Assembly: GCF_032062135.1 (NCBI RefSeq)
Contig: NC_092869.1
Location: forward strand, 43,190,140 to 43,254,139
DNA length: 64,000 nucleotides
Source: Pyxicephalus adspersus
Taxonomy: Eukaryota > Chordata > Amphibia > Anura > Pyxicephalidae
Direction of reading: 5' to 3'
In this document: positions 1 through 11,381 of the stretch, piece after piece
Numbering within the stretch: position 1 is the first letter of the stretch
Layout: each line of letters opens with the position of its first letter
The notes under the pieces: model-generated
What the model was told of the DNA's origin: nothing
The model's input: only the letters and a program-made list of their open reading frames with translations
Database searches by the model: none
Translations under genes and position numbers: made by a program

Positions 1-599
1 GCAGGCTGCCAGCAGCTGATAAGGAACAGTGGATTGGAGTCACAATAAGTGAAGGTGAGAGAGGATAGACCCTCTCAGGAGAGAATGAGACAGACCCAGT
101 GTGAGCGCAATACAAGTACACATCCACACACTAATCAACACGCTGATAGCAGGGCAGATTATATAGACTGCTGTTTGTTTAACATTCCCTGAGTATATTT
201 CAGGAGAATATATAGGTGGGTGTAAAACTGCTTTTACATTCAATGCATTTCACAAAACACAGCAGCGGTGCAGATAAATGCATCATACAGGAGTAGAGAT
301 TGGGTATATAAGACGGTATTCTGGTACACACACGTCCGAAAGACTGGAGAGATTGGGGTAAGGTTGGGAGAAAACGGGGCAGTTCCATATTCCACACCCA
401 AATGTTAGCGATATGTAAACTCCCCTAAAATATTCAGTGGGGTTATATTACTAAAAGAATACTCGCTGTTCACGTAGTAAAGTATGTTGTCCCCCTGCAA
501 GGAGATTATTCACCTTGATAAGTGATCAGCTTAAATTCTTATAAAGCCCCAATGTATCCTGTGCACACTAAATATGATAGCAGACACAAACCCGCACCT
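1..599. other. No recognisable feature
   Basis: AT-rich sequence. Short passenger frames only, no splice-flanked ORF and no repeat terminus that I could identify. Confidence 0.6.
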
Positions 600-893
600 C
601 CTCACAAGGATTGCTGACACCATTTAAAATATGTTTATGCAGTAATAGGACAAATTGCTTGTTAAGGTTGGTACCTAATCCAATCCGATAACATCTGTAT
701 TAAAGTGTTGTAAAGGAAAATGAAAAGGAAGCCATCTAAGCATAATTCTACATTGGATCTATTGATTATGGCCACAATTTTTGATATACAGTTGGGCTGT
801 TTTAAATAATTGGTGATCTCAAAGCTATTTTGTCATGGATGCCCCAACTTTCCTAATATGGGTGCAAAACCCCTTAACAGTTTTAGATTCCAG
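600..893. repeat. Dispersed repeat, copy 1 (3' end split by the hAT MITE)
   Basis: From about 658 to 893 this copy aligns in the same orientation with 2664-2893. It shares blocks such as AACATCTGTATTAA, TTGTAAAGGA and GATTATGG, and ends in GATTCCAG. The part from 600 shares its lead-in (loosely AATAGGACAAATTGCTTGTT) with 2650-2675. The sequence class is unknown; it is probably a transposon. Confidence 0.6.
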
Positions 894-1092
894 GGGTATA
901 GTCAGGGGTGTAGTTGTAAAAAAAGAAAAGGGGGCACAGTACTAGCCATTGTGACAGAACATGCACATCATTGCTATGTAAACGTGCCCACCCACTACAT
1001 CCCTACCTATGTGTCATTCAAAGGGGAAGAAACAACCCCCAGAGTTATGTCCTGATACCAGAACCCACCCAGGTCTGAGCATGTGATGGGAG

Positions 1093-1130
1093 AGTGGGCA
1101 GGTTGTGTTCAAAGAGACAACCTGCCCACT
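1093..1130. repeat. Perfect 14-bp hairpin inside the hAT element
   Basis: AGTGGGCAGGTTGT (1093-1106) is the exact reverse complement of 1117-1130, with a 10-nt loop. Such internal hairpins are common in MITEs. Confidence 0.85.
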
Positions 1131-1184
1131 GCCTTGAGCCTGCAATTCCATATGGGGGACATAGTCCGCAACTCTGGCTGGTGG

Positions 1185-1231
1185 CCCCCCCCCGCCCCCC
1201 CCCGGGGCCCCCCCCCCCCCCCCCGGGGGGG
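1185..1231. repeat. C-tract/G-tract, potential hairpin or quadruplex
   Basis: Runs of about 9, 9 and 18 C are interspersed with G4 and end in G8. The stretch is prone to assembly error and to hairpin, G-quadruplex or i-motif formation. It lies inside the hAT element. Confidence 0.8.
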
Positions 1232-1299
1232 GCGGATCAGCCAGAGCCGTTGACTACCGGTGCCTGCCTCGCTACACCCCTGGGTATAGTCAGCCCTGC

Positions 1300-2565
1300 A
1301 TAACGTGCTGTGGTCAGTGCAATGGTCTTAGAGGGAGGAGTTTGTAAGGAAGGGCCCTTCTGTGCCCATCAGTGGGACCTGGGAAGTACACTCTAATATA
1401 CAAGACACCCCCTTCCAATTCCAAACATTATACACCATCTTCCATAGCTGACCATTATGGCAGAGTTATAGGAATCCCAAAAAAGGCAGCTGAAATACAT
1501 ATCTTTTAGCAAGAAAAATGATTCGTCCTGGAAAATGACTAGGTGTGAAGAGTCCTCATATAAAATGAATAAAATCATCAATCAAGGTCCTCATATTTTT
1601 CTAATTTCCATCTCAAAAGACAAATTATCCAGTGAGGTTCCAATAAGATCCATACATTGGTTTCATACATTTTTATTAAATCACTATGTAACCAGACAAA
1701 GCTGGGCCGCTGCATGTATCTGGGCTCCATACCAGTTGAATCTTCTGCAAGCTACTGCCTTTAGTTCCCCTAGATTTCCGTGTTGTGTTGTTTTCAGTGG
1801 TATGTAGATGCTCCATGATACATCTCTGCATTTCCAGAAAACATTATGTACATATTTCTTTTATTCTGTTTTCCATCCCCACATTTCCTCGTAACATTTC
1901 CACTTCACACAAAGGTATCTGGACACTTTCCATACAATTCTACGGAATGATAACACAATATTTTTTCTTCGTGCTCTCAACAAGCGGTGCGACTGTTCTC
2001 TGCACAATTTCACAGCTAAGAATGAGATTGTAAAACTGGAAGTGGATGGTAAAATAATTGCAAAATTTCAGATAGAGAAGCACTTCAGAAAGAGACAAAC
2101 GCCGGCAATATCAACGTGATTACCCAAAGAAACATATGAAGCTGGAAGTTCCCCGTCACAACTACACATTACCAGCAAGTCATCTGTCACAGACGTGGCA
2201 CAGATGCTTCAAATGTCTGAATTTCAATCATTAGAATGGAAAGCTTACACTCCCCCACGTGTTTTGAGCAGCGCTGTACAGATCCACTGATTCAATGGCT
2301 TTTGTTGCCAAATTTTTCTTTGGATTATGAGAATTCAACATAGAAAATTTCACAATGAAGTCTAATGTATCCAGATGGAAAAGACACTAAAAGGAAAGGA
2401 AACTGGATAGAGCACTCTTCCACTGGTCTTCGGTGAAATTTGCTATCCTCAAGATATTCAGTGACAAGAAAATGAGAAGAGTGTTTATAAATTGGAAAAT
2501 TGGGAGCAATTGTTTCCATAAAATACATCCTAATAAGATCATCTAAGCAGTGACTGAAGCAGTAT
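1300..2565. other. No recognisable feature
   Basis: Between the hAT element and repeat copy 2. Frames of up to 112 codons have no known domain. Confidence 0.6.
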
Positions 2566-2569
2566 AAAT

Positions 2570-2960
2570 GTAAAATTGAACCCATTTTACCTATACCACA
2601 AGCCCTGATGAAAGAGCTCCTGTCATGTACAGCGTGATATGTTGATGCTGTAATAAAGAACATTGCATGTTGGGGTTATTGCCAATTTCAATCCAGTAAC
2701 ATCTGTATTAATGTTTTGTAAAGGACAGTGAAAAGGAAACCATTTACATATATCCATGGATTATGGGCACGGTTTATTTTATACAGTTAGGCTGCTGTAA
2801 GAAATGGGGGAGCTCAAGGCTAATACCTCAAAGGTGCCCCGACTTCCCTATTTCCTAGCTACAAGACCCCTTAATAGTATTGGATTCCAGAGACATGATC
2901 CACCATGGTCCTAAGCCCTGATGGAGCTCTTGTCCTGTACACCCTGAAAACATGTCGGCT
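2570..2960. repeat. Dispersed repeat, copy 2, with internal subrepeat
   Basis: Bases 2664-2893 match 658-893. Flanking it on both sides is a shorter repeated block, AAGCCCTGATG...GAGCTC...TGTCATGTACA, at about 2597-2640 and 2911-2960. The 'CCTGATG..GAGCTC' type of block recurs in many frog transposons. The class is not resolved. Confidence 0.5.
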
Positions 2961-4331
2961 TTATACTGAAAAAGGAAGGATTATTCTGAACAGAAATTCT
3001 TAGTCTGGTATACTCTTCTTTATTTCTATTCCTATATTTCAGACTTTAGTAGAATCATGTCCCTTGATTTCAGGAAAGACATCTTAAAAAGAACTCACAA
3101 CTAATAAAGTACTGAATTAAGACTCCTTAATAATGAGACCCTGCATTCCACACCTGCAAGTTCCTGCTATCTCAGAGTTCGTCACAGAAAACAATGGGGG
3201 GTAATGACAGAGGACATGGGTCAATTATATATAATCTCTTAGGGGTTAAAGAAATGCGGGGAAAGAAACACGGTTATTTTTAACACCAACATTTGGGTGA
3301 ATAGTGGGAAAATAAAAAATACATGTGGTTTGTAAACAAAAAACATTGATAAAAAAAACAAAACACCCCCTTTCTCCAGATTGATTAAAAATTATTTACA
3401 CAAAGCACCATGCTTAACAATTACAAAATCAAATGCTTTTTAAATAACATTGCACCATTGAAAACTGAAATAGTTTGCACCAAATTGTTGTTAACACAGA
3501 ATGTGCAGCATATAAATGACCAGTATTCCCTCTGAAACCATAAAAACATATTAAATAGCTCCCTTATAACATGTGGCTTTGCATAAAATCTTGATCTATT
3601 ACAGTCCAGATTATAGCAGATCAATAGGACCCGCCGGACTTTGTTGTAACCATTAATAAATGGGAAACTATTAGAATTCCATAAACTGTAAAGGAGCTGC
3701 GTAGGCAGTGGTCACCACTAGAGGGCGCCCCCTTCTAATGGGTATTGCTAGCTCTAATTACAGCATTCAGTAATGTGTTGGAGATTTAATGATATTATTA
3801 TTGATCTAATCATAATAATTAATGGAATGCAGAAACATGATCGTTTTTGTCAGTTCATTTGAAATTCAAACATCAGGCATAAGAAAAGCCTGGAAGTCTC
3901 CGCACAGTCTATGGCGAGGTGTTACATATTGCTGTAAGGAGAGAAATCCCTTCTCAGACTGTCCAGTATTTGAGACTAGAGAGACCCCAGAATAAATAAA
4001 GGACCCCAATCACACACAATGCCCCCCGCAGAGTCAAGAGGGACTGCGCACACAGCACACTGCCAGGACATTTGATTTATGAATTTGTGAAGCTGTTGAA
4101 CAAAACCCACTGAATGTCACAATTCATTCAAACCAATAACAGCTATTACTGATGTGTATTGTACAGAACACACCAGTAAAGGGAACTTTTATTCAAATCT
4201 TTTTAAATTTAAATTTGATGTGTGCACCACTGGACTGCGATTCTTATATCTCCTAAAAAAAGTTTTCTATATGTCAGACATTTATGAGATGCAAATTCAT
4301 TACGATTTACATGCCAGTGTCATCTATGATT
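2961..4331. other. Apart from the CTCF-like motif, no recognisable feature
   Basis: AT-rich, with poly-A patches near 3350. The only signal of note is the CTCF-like site at 3715. Confidence 0.6.
3715..3729 (+). promoter_or_regulatory. Strong CTCF-like motif
   Basis: CCACTAGAGGGCGCC is an essentially perfect CTCF core in plain single-copy-looking sequence. It has the same orientation as the two motifs in the DIO2 intron, so these would not form a convergent pair among themselves. Confidence 0.55.
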
Positions 4332-4557
4332 CAGTGGGTGTGATTTATTAACCCTCTCCAAGGCTGGATAGGATACACTTTCATCAGTAAAGCTGGGTAA
4401 CCCAGCAAACCCAGAATGGATATCTTCAAAGTCATTTGCTATTTGCTACCTAATGTTTTGAATCCTGGACCAGATCCATTCCAGGTTTACTGGATCATCC
4501 AAATTCACTAAAGAAAGCGTATCCTCTCCAGTGGTGAGCTTTAAAAAATCAGTGGCC
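4332..4557. mobile_element. Fold-back MITE with about 90-bp inverted arms
   Basis: The left arm, from about 4336 (TGATTTATTAA, then GGATACACTTTCATCAG), is matched in reverse complement by the right arm up to 4557 (CGTATCCTCTCCAG, then TTTAAAAAATCA). The element is almost entirely palindromic around a short centre and non-coding. Very similar palindromes are abundant in ranoid frog genomes (recollection, not searched). Confidence 0.7.
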
Positions 4558-4975
4558 AGTATATCAGTCCAGGAAATAGATAGTAACTCTGGAGAATGCC
4601 TGGACAAAATTGGTGTTGTTCTTTCGTAGAGAAATGCAGATGAAGCCATTGTCAGGGGGAGTCCTGTGATCTATGTGAGGTAAAAATAAAATATAAATGA
4701 TGCAAGTTAGCAAATCCAGGTTTAGGATCCCCAAAAGGAAACCCAACCCAAAAAGAAAAAGAACCTGCAAACATAGCTTTTTTAGGTGTTTTGGCTCTGG
4801 AAGTAGGGGTCCGAAGAGGGCTGTCAAGTTATCTACTCCCCCAAGCAAAGGGTTTGCTGGAGGGTCCTGGGTAACAAGCTGTGTAACAAGCACAGGAGGG
4901 AAATCTTCCATGAAGTCCACCAGCTAAGTAAATGAGCTCTCAGACATGATACAATTCAAACATGAAAGCTCATTT

Positions 4976-5152
4976 TCAGGGCAATATCAGGAGCACCATG
5001 ACAGCGAAATTCCCATCTCCTGAGGGGAACTGCAATTTCACTGCAACAAAATCTTCATCAACAACAAATTCCAATGATTCCTTCTGAAAATGAATCACTT
5101 CATAGGCCACCAACTTGTACAGCGGGGTGACCTCTTCCCCCCAGGTACCAGG
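4976..5152 (-). pseudogene. Unidentified coding-like exon, probably a decayed gene fragment
   Basis: The minus strand has an acceptor-like ...CTAATGTTATCAG (AG at 5154-5153). From 5152 follow 58 open codons in phase 0, ending at TGA 4978-4976. The translation looks like real protein, with few low-complexity residues and blocks such as PLYKLVAYEVIHFQ, VVDEDFVAVKLQFPSG and GNFAVMVL. Just before the stop a one-base shift would let the reading continue (PENELSCLNCIMSESS) to another stop. A 118-codon frame after that (4920-4564) may be its degraded continuation. I do not recognise the family. The splice site and protein-like texture argue for a former exon; the stops argue that it is no longer used. 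Confidence 0.35.
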
Positions 5153-5261
5153 CTGATAACATTAGTGTTAATAGGAAAACAGGATGCAAAATGTCAGCCA
5201 AATGTTGGATAATAAAATATGGGAAGGGAAATACATATATTTTATACAAATGTATGCGGAT

Positions 5262-5865
5262 CCCCATCATTATATGTAATAGGGAAGAGGAGGTATGAGG
5301 GTCTCTATATCATTACATCTACTAGGCACCAGGAGGTTTAAGGGTTCTGATTATTACATCTAATAGGGACCAGGAGGTATGAGGGTCTCAATAATTACAT
5401 CCAATAGGGTTTAGAAGAAAAAAGGGTCTCTATCATTAGATCTATTAGGGACCAGGAGGTATGACGGTCCTGATCATTACAAAGAATAGGGAACAGGAGG
5501 CATGAGGGTCTCTACTATTACATCTAACAGAGAGCAGCAGATATGAGGGTCCCAATCAATATATGTAATATTGAAGAGGAAGTTTGAGGGTCTCTATCAT
5601 TACATCTTTGAGAAACCAGGAGGACAGAGGGTCCCAATCATTACATTTAGTAGAGAGCGCAGATATGAGGGTCACAATTGTTTTATGGAATAAGGAAAAG
5701 GAAGTATTAGAGTCCCTATCATTACATCTAATAGGGACCAGGAGGTAGGTCTCTACCATTACATCATATAGGGATCAGGAGAAAAGAGGGTCCCAATCAT
5801 TACATCTAAAAAGGAACCTGAGCATTACTTGTACTTGGGAACAAGAGCATGAGGCTCCTGTCATT
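5262..5865. repeat. Minisatellite, about 42-bp unit, about 14 degenerate copies
   Basis: The unit reads like CATCTAATAGGGACCAGGAG followed by GTATGAGGGTCTCTATCATTA. Copies differ at many sites and a few are shortened. It is non-coding in all frames beyond short passengers. Confidence 0.85.
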
Positions 5866-7406
5866 ATATCTATGGATTTTTCTATGGAAGAGTTTGCTCA
5901 AGGTGGCAAAAAAGTTTGTCTGTAGAAAAAAAAATAATATAGCAGAAAGCTGGCTCACATCAGTTCTATAAAATTTACAAACTTTCAGATTCAAAACTTT
6001 TGATGAATAAAATGGCAAGGTGTCATCCTTTATAAATGGGCTCCTAGCTGATGGCATGTTGATGGGGTGTAGACACACACACTGCCAGTTATCTGCCTTT
6101 TAATGCTCGTACAATCCTCTGTGAAAACAATTATGGCCTGCGGAGAGATTAAACTCCAGAGCGGAGGCACAGGTCAGACCCTGACCGTCTTTAGAAAAGC
6201 TCTGAGCTAGAAGTCTTTTGTGGAATCTGTTCCCAGCTTTGTGTCCATTGGATTAAACAATAACTGGCAGCCTGTGCCATCATCAGTGAGAGTGGAGGGC
6301 ATTGTGGCGCACAGTACCCGACCAACTGATTAACTGAACAAAAGCGCCCTGACGTCCAAAGTTATGTAATGAACCAACGGGGAGACCATTCAACTTCAGT
6401 TTATGCACAAACAATCGTCAAAAATTTTCAGCGAGTACAAGAAAAACAGCCAAGCAATGATCCCAGGGCCCAGAACATCTCTTCTGCGGGCCTAGCCTGG
6501 TTATTCTAGGAAAGGTCACACAGTGCTTTCTGAAAGAACATCATCACAGAAAGAACTGGGACCAGGTCCATTAACACTAGTGTTGAACCCAAAAAATGTT
6601 TTAAGCCAGGTGGGATGAAATTGTAGGTGGGTGGCAGCCCCTGTATTGTGACCCAACTTTTTAGTAACCACCCAAAAACAGCCGGGTGGTGCATCCAGGT
6701 AAAAGGGAGTAGAACCGCTGGCCATCAAACATAATTTACAGATATATGTGGATGGAGTTCAGGTGTTTCCAGTGAAGGGTCCTGGTAATTCTCCATCATC
6801 CAAAGACATTTCAAAAAATTGTGCTCCTTGAGGCTTGTTGTCATTTTGGTGAAAACGCTTTTCTGTTGCCCCATGACTGTGCCCCAGGGTACAAAGCCAG
6901 CTCCATAAAGACATGGGGTCATCAGTTTGGTGTGGGGGAACTCAAGTGACCTGCACAGATCTCTGACCCCAACCCTACTGATCACCTTTGGGATGGATGG
7001 CAACACCAAACGTTTGAAAGATCGAAAGATCTTCTCATCCAACATGTTTTGGAGAGCCTTCCCAGAAGTATGTAGGCTTTTACAGCCCTATACAGGAGGG
7101 GGGGTTGCAACTACATACTAATAGCCAAGGTTTTAAAATAGGATTTCCCAAAAACATTCTGGCTTAGAATCCTACACCTCAAAAATAAGACAACGGCTGT
7201 CTCAAAATTTTCATTCAGCTAGGTATTTATATTTTTTAACAGATGAGAAGCCAAGATTTTGATAGAACAGGAACTGAAAAAAATAGACTGGGGTCACTTT
7301 GTGTTTTATTTTGTCTTTCAGAACTTAGCAGGTGTTGGCAATTTGCAAAGCACACCTCAATTCAAGTCAATGCTGTAAACAGACACCGGACACTTTTGGC
7401 GATTGC
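5866..7406. other. No feature apart from MITE copy 1
   Basis: The MITE at 6579-6720 aside, nothing recognisable. Frames near 6725-7045 are not protein-like. Confidence 0.6.
6579..6720 (+). mobile_element. MITE family A, copy 1 (degraded ends)
   Basis: The internal block GTAGGTGGGTGGCAGCCCC, TATTGTGACCCAACTTTT and AGTAACCACCCAAAAACAGC defines the family also seen at 15066, 18032 and 24107. The left terminus TAGTGTTGAACCCA is a mutated CAGTGTTCTCCCCAG. The right terminus is decayed. Confidence 0.6.
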
Positions 7407-7883
7407 CTAAAGCTTATCTAAACTTTACATCCAAGGGTAGACAATGTAAAAGTTGTGTTTTATTTTCTTTTAGTGCAACACACTTTTTTAAAATAAAAAA
7501 GGGTGCAGCACCGCCCACTAATTCTCGACCACCTAGGCGATCCTGGGAGGCTCTTGGGTGCTACTTCTGCGCATGCCTGAGCATCTCGGGCATGCACAGA
7601 AGGAGCCCTTTCAGTCAAACAGAAAAATTTGCCGATCTCACGCATGTGCAGTGAGATCGCCAATTTTTTTTCATCATACGTCACCCAATCTCACGGCTGA
7701 GTCGGGTGACAAAGGATGAAGAACCAGGAACAAGAGGAGAAGATGGCGGTGCCCGGAGAGCCCACTCTGGGGCAAATGTTGGGAAGACGCGGATGCAGAA
7801 CACCCACGGAGCGATCGGACTTCACTGCGAGATTCAAAGTAAGTGTATTTTTTTCCCCGTTTTCAGTTTAGTTCCCTTTTTAG
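7407..7883 (-). mobile_element. Kolobok/T2-like MITE (about 475 bp)
   Basis: The element matches 60142-60700 in the opposite orientation. Shared parts are the ends (CTAAAGCTTATCTAAACTTT; reverse complement of the right end AAGGGAACTAAACTG), the GCGCATGC-type core, 'CACGCATGTGCAGTGAGATCG' like sequence, and ACGTCACCCAATCTC. The termini correspond to the TTAAAG...AACTAAAC type, flanked by TTAA-like duplications, as in Xenopus T2/Kolobok elements. A GTAAGTG at 7838 is only part of the repeat. Confidence 0.65.
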
Positions 7884-10688
7884 CGTTCAGATTTTCCTTT
7901 AAAGAAAAATGTGTTCTGAAAGATTCAGACGGCACTTCATCAACGCATTTAGAAACATTTAAAAAAGCCTTTTATATTTAACAGTTTTGTAAATGTTTAA
8001 ACTTTAGGTAAATCGGGGACCTTGTCAGGGCCACACCGTGAACACCCAGATTCTGAACCAGGGGAGGCTGCGGCAATCTCTGCCAAGTCCCCAGGTATAA
8101 ATCCAAAGCTTTAATTTACTGTAAAGACAGTAAAATCTGTCTAGCATGTCTAATAATATATCCAGCTTGAGGCCATATGTAATAAACCTCTGCCTCTAAG
8201 AATCACCAGCATGACATACTGTCACATGTAATATATACTGCAATATACACCTGTATATTAGCACCGTGCGGAGTGCACCTGCCTACCAGCCAGAGATGAA
8301 AGGAAAAGCAAAGTAACAGATGTCCAGCCAGGAGCTCCGAAGCGAGGATGCAGACGGCATGTCTTGTGCCCCTGGGCTCTGCTTAACGGCAGAAGCGTTT
8401 ACATAGTGCCCAGCCCCCTGCGCACAGGAAATTTGATCCAGAAACATTGGTCAGAATGCCATATTAAAAAAAAACAAGACTCACCCTGGTGCCAGAGTAC
8501 CATAAGACCTACAAGCCACAAACCGCAAGTAGACACAGATGGATCTGCAGACACCTAAAACATTATACATACTGGCATGTCTTAAAGCATTATTGTCATT
8601 TTTATTCTGTCTGGCCAGCACGGAGATTTATCAGACAACAGCTTTAAGATATGACTAGTCATTTCCCTGCCATGAGTAAGGGAACAGGAGAATATCACTT
8701 TCTATCAGTATGCTATCAGTATGCTTCTTGTAGATGTGGCACACCAGGTTGGATGCCAGTCTTGCCCCTCCTTCTCTGAGCTCCGATATACAGGCGTGAA
8801 GAGAATACCAAGTCAAATTCAAATCTGCTGACCTGGCAAAATATAGGCAGATTAAACTTCAGCTTGAAGAAAGACATTGTAACAGACAAGGTTTTATATA
8901 GTTCATGAATTGCCTTGCGGAATCAACTTGGAACAGTCACACAATGATTCAGTGATGTTTAAATTTCTGATGCGTGTCTGAAGAATGGAAAAAAGGTATT
9001 GTGGTTCAGCTGAAATATAAAGTGGTGCAAGGAGATTTCACGGTGTGTGCTGAACATTTTATTCTGTATGGTGTGTACTGGAGACCTTCCAGAAGTTCCC
9101 TGATCTCTCCTACATCCCTCCTCACACCTCTGTCTCCTTCCTCTAAAGGAACAAGCAGTTATTCCTGACAAAACACAAGCAATTTCCATCCATCAGTGGT
9201 GAAGTACAGTTCATTTTCACCTTTTGGACAGTGTCATTGCTTTTAGGCAGACATCATGACCTGAACCCAAGGGCTGGGCCCCAATACAGAGGGCCCATTC
9301 AACAGCCTACACAGAGGTACCACTAGATAGGGTGGCACGTTTCATTGGTATGTGATCTCCACAGGGCCCAACACATAGACAGTTTGGGGAACAATTTCCA
9401 CTTCATTAAAGACCTTCCATCTCTTTAGGAGTGTGTTGATGGAGCGAGCGTCTATGGAGTCCTGGTGGGTTCTGATAGATCAGCAAAACTGCTGCGGTGA
9501 CACTAAGGGGGCCCTGGGAAGGCTCGGAGCGTGAGGAGCCAGAGTCTTGTATTATTAATGGGGGTCGGGATTTGCCTTGGATCCCCGCCAGCCCCCCTGC
9601 CTAATACACACATGGAGTTTGGTGACACTGGCCTCATTTTTCAAGGGGAAATCTTTATGAAACCCAGAAGATAAATGTTTATTTGGCTTCCGGGCTAAGC
9701 GATGGCTTACACCCCCCTCCAAAGTCAATATTCCTAATTCTGAGGCACAGGAAATAGTTTCAATCCTCCGGTGTTTTCCCCAAATATTACTTCCATTGCA
9801 AATTCATAGGCTTGCTAGATTACTGGATTTTCTGCAAAGTTCTGGCAGAAGGAAAATGAGTTTCATGTTTATTACACACATATAAATCTATAGATGATGA
9901 TGGGGGCTCTATTAAACAGCAATTCCGAGGATCGAGTGAAATCAATCAGGGAATGGCTGACATGACCCAGGACAAACTTCACATGTGGTAAAGTCAGGAT
10001 TCCAGCCAGATACTATAGCTCCTGATACTTGGAGGGGAACAATCTGCTTCCAGAAATGGGTCACCACCCTGCCCCCCCCCCCCCCCTTGCAATATAAGTA
10101 TCATCATTATTTTAACGTTCAAAGCCCAATTAGTGTAAATTGAATACTAATTGAATTAATGTAAAATTGAATACTAGAAGAAGAATGAGAACTACAGTCA
10201 AGTTTTTCCTGTGATCAGTTTTCAACCAAAATCTGCCAGCGTCAGATATAGAAGATTCAGAAATCAGAGGACTGGGGCTGAGTCATTCCAGAATTAAATA
10301 ATAAATAAGTAAATATTTTCAGAGTAACTAGCATAAAGAGTTTTAGTATTTAGGTCAGCGGGTGCAGCTATTACAATAGGAACAGACGGCAGCAAGATGT
10401 TTTGTTCTGAAGTTTTGGGAATCCCGACATTTGAGGTCAATAAATGTTTTTCATCACAATGTGAAAGATTAAACAACAGTCTTCAATCGCTGCTCTACAC
10501 ACACCCTGACAGTAAGAAGAAAGGCAAGCAATGAACCAGAGGAACGCAGACTTGTTATGGACACAGATAAGCCAAATTAATGCTCACCAAAGCCTAATAT
10601 TGTGTAGGTCCTCTATGTGAAACGTCCAGATGGACTCCACTAAACTCCTAAAAGTATACCAAGTCATTAGCAGCTAATTTTATCAACC
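7884..10688. other. No recognisable feature
   Basis: About 2.8 kb without repeats, splice-flanked frames or motifs that I recognise, except the poly-C run at 10071. Confidence 0.55.
10071..10086. repeat. Poly-C tract
   Basis: A run of 16 C following TGCC. No gene context. Confidence 0.8.
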
Positions 10689-11381
10689 ATGCTGCCTCCG
10701 CAAGCCTGCCTACTTCATATAGTGGACCCTGCTGCCTCCCCCAGCCTGCCTTCCTCCAAAGTAAACCCTGCTGCCTCCCCTGGCCTGTCCCCTTCCCATA
10801 GTGCACCCTGCTTCCTCCCCCAGCCTGCCTTCTTCCCATAGTGCACCCTGCTTCCTCCCCCGGCCTGCCTTCTTCCCATAGTGCAGCCTGCTCCCTCCCC
10901 CGGCCTGCCTTCCTCCCATATTGCAGACTGCTGCCTCCACTGACCAGTCTTTTTCCCCATAGTGCACCCTACTGCCTCCCCAGCCTGCCTTCTTCCCATA
11001 GGGCAGCCTGCTGCCTCCCCTGGTCCGTTTCCTTCCCCGTAATGCACCCTGCTGCCTTCCCCAGCCTGCCTTCTTCCCATAATGCATCCTCCTGCCTCCA
11101 TCGTCTTGCCTTTTTCCCATAATGTACCCTGCTGCCTTCCCCGGTCTGCCTTTTCCCCTATAGTGCACCCTGCTTCCTCCCCCGGCCTGCCTTCTTCCCA
11201 TAATGCAACCTGTTGCCTCCTCTGGCATGCCTTCTTCCACAGTGTATGCTGCTGTCTCCACCAGCCTGCCTTTTAATCCTAATGCACCCTGCTGCCTCCT
11301 TCGGCCTCCCTTCTTCCCATAGTGCACCCCGCTGTCTCCACCACCCTGTCTTTTAACCCTAATGCACCCTACTGCCCCTGG
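10689..11381. repeat. Minisatellite, about 40-bp unit, about 17 copies
   Basis: The unit is CCCATAGTGCACCCTGCTTC plus CTCCCCCGGCCTGCCTTCTT, repeated with substitutions and small indels from 10689 to about 11381. Because 40 is not a multiple of 3, long passenger frames (205 codons on the minus strand) cycle through three translations (HYGKK..., ...). This is low-complexity repeat, not a gene. Confidence 0.9.

Larger units (their letters stand above)
903..1282. mobile_element. Non-autonomous hAT element (380 bp) with perfect TIRs and 8-bp TSD
   Basis: The terminal inverted repeats CAGGGGTGTAG (903-913) and CTACACCCCTG (1272-1282) are perfect over 11 bp. They are flanked by identical 8-bp duplications GGTATAGT at 895-902 and 1283-1290. 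The CAGGGGTG-type terminus and 8-bp duplication are the hAT hallmark. The interior codes for nothing. It contains a perfect hairpin and a C/G homopolymer tract. It is inserted at the 3' end of a repeat that occurs again at 2664-2893. Confidence 0.85.

Noticed and set aside
10710..11327. 205-codon frame on the minus strand
   Set aside because: It lies wholly within the 40-bp minisatellite and changes frame each unit.
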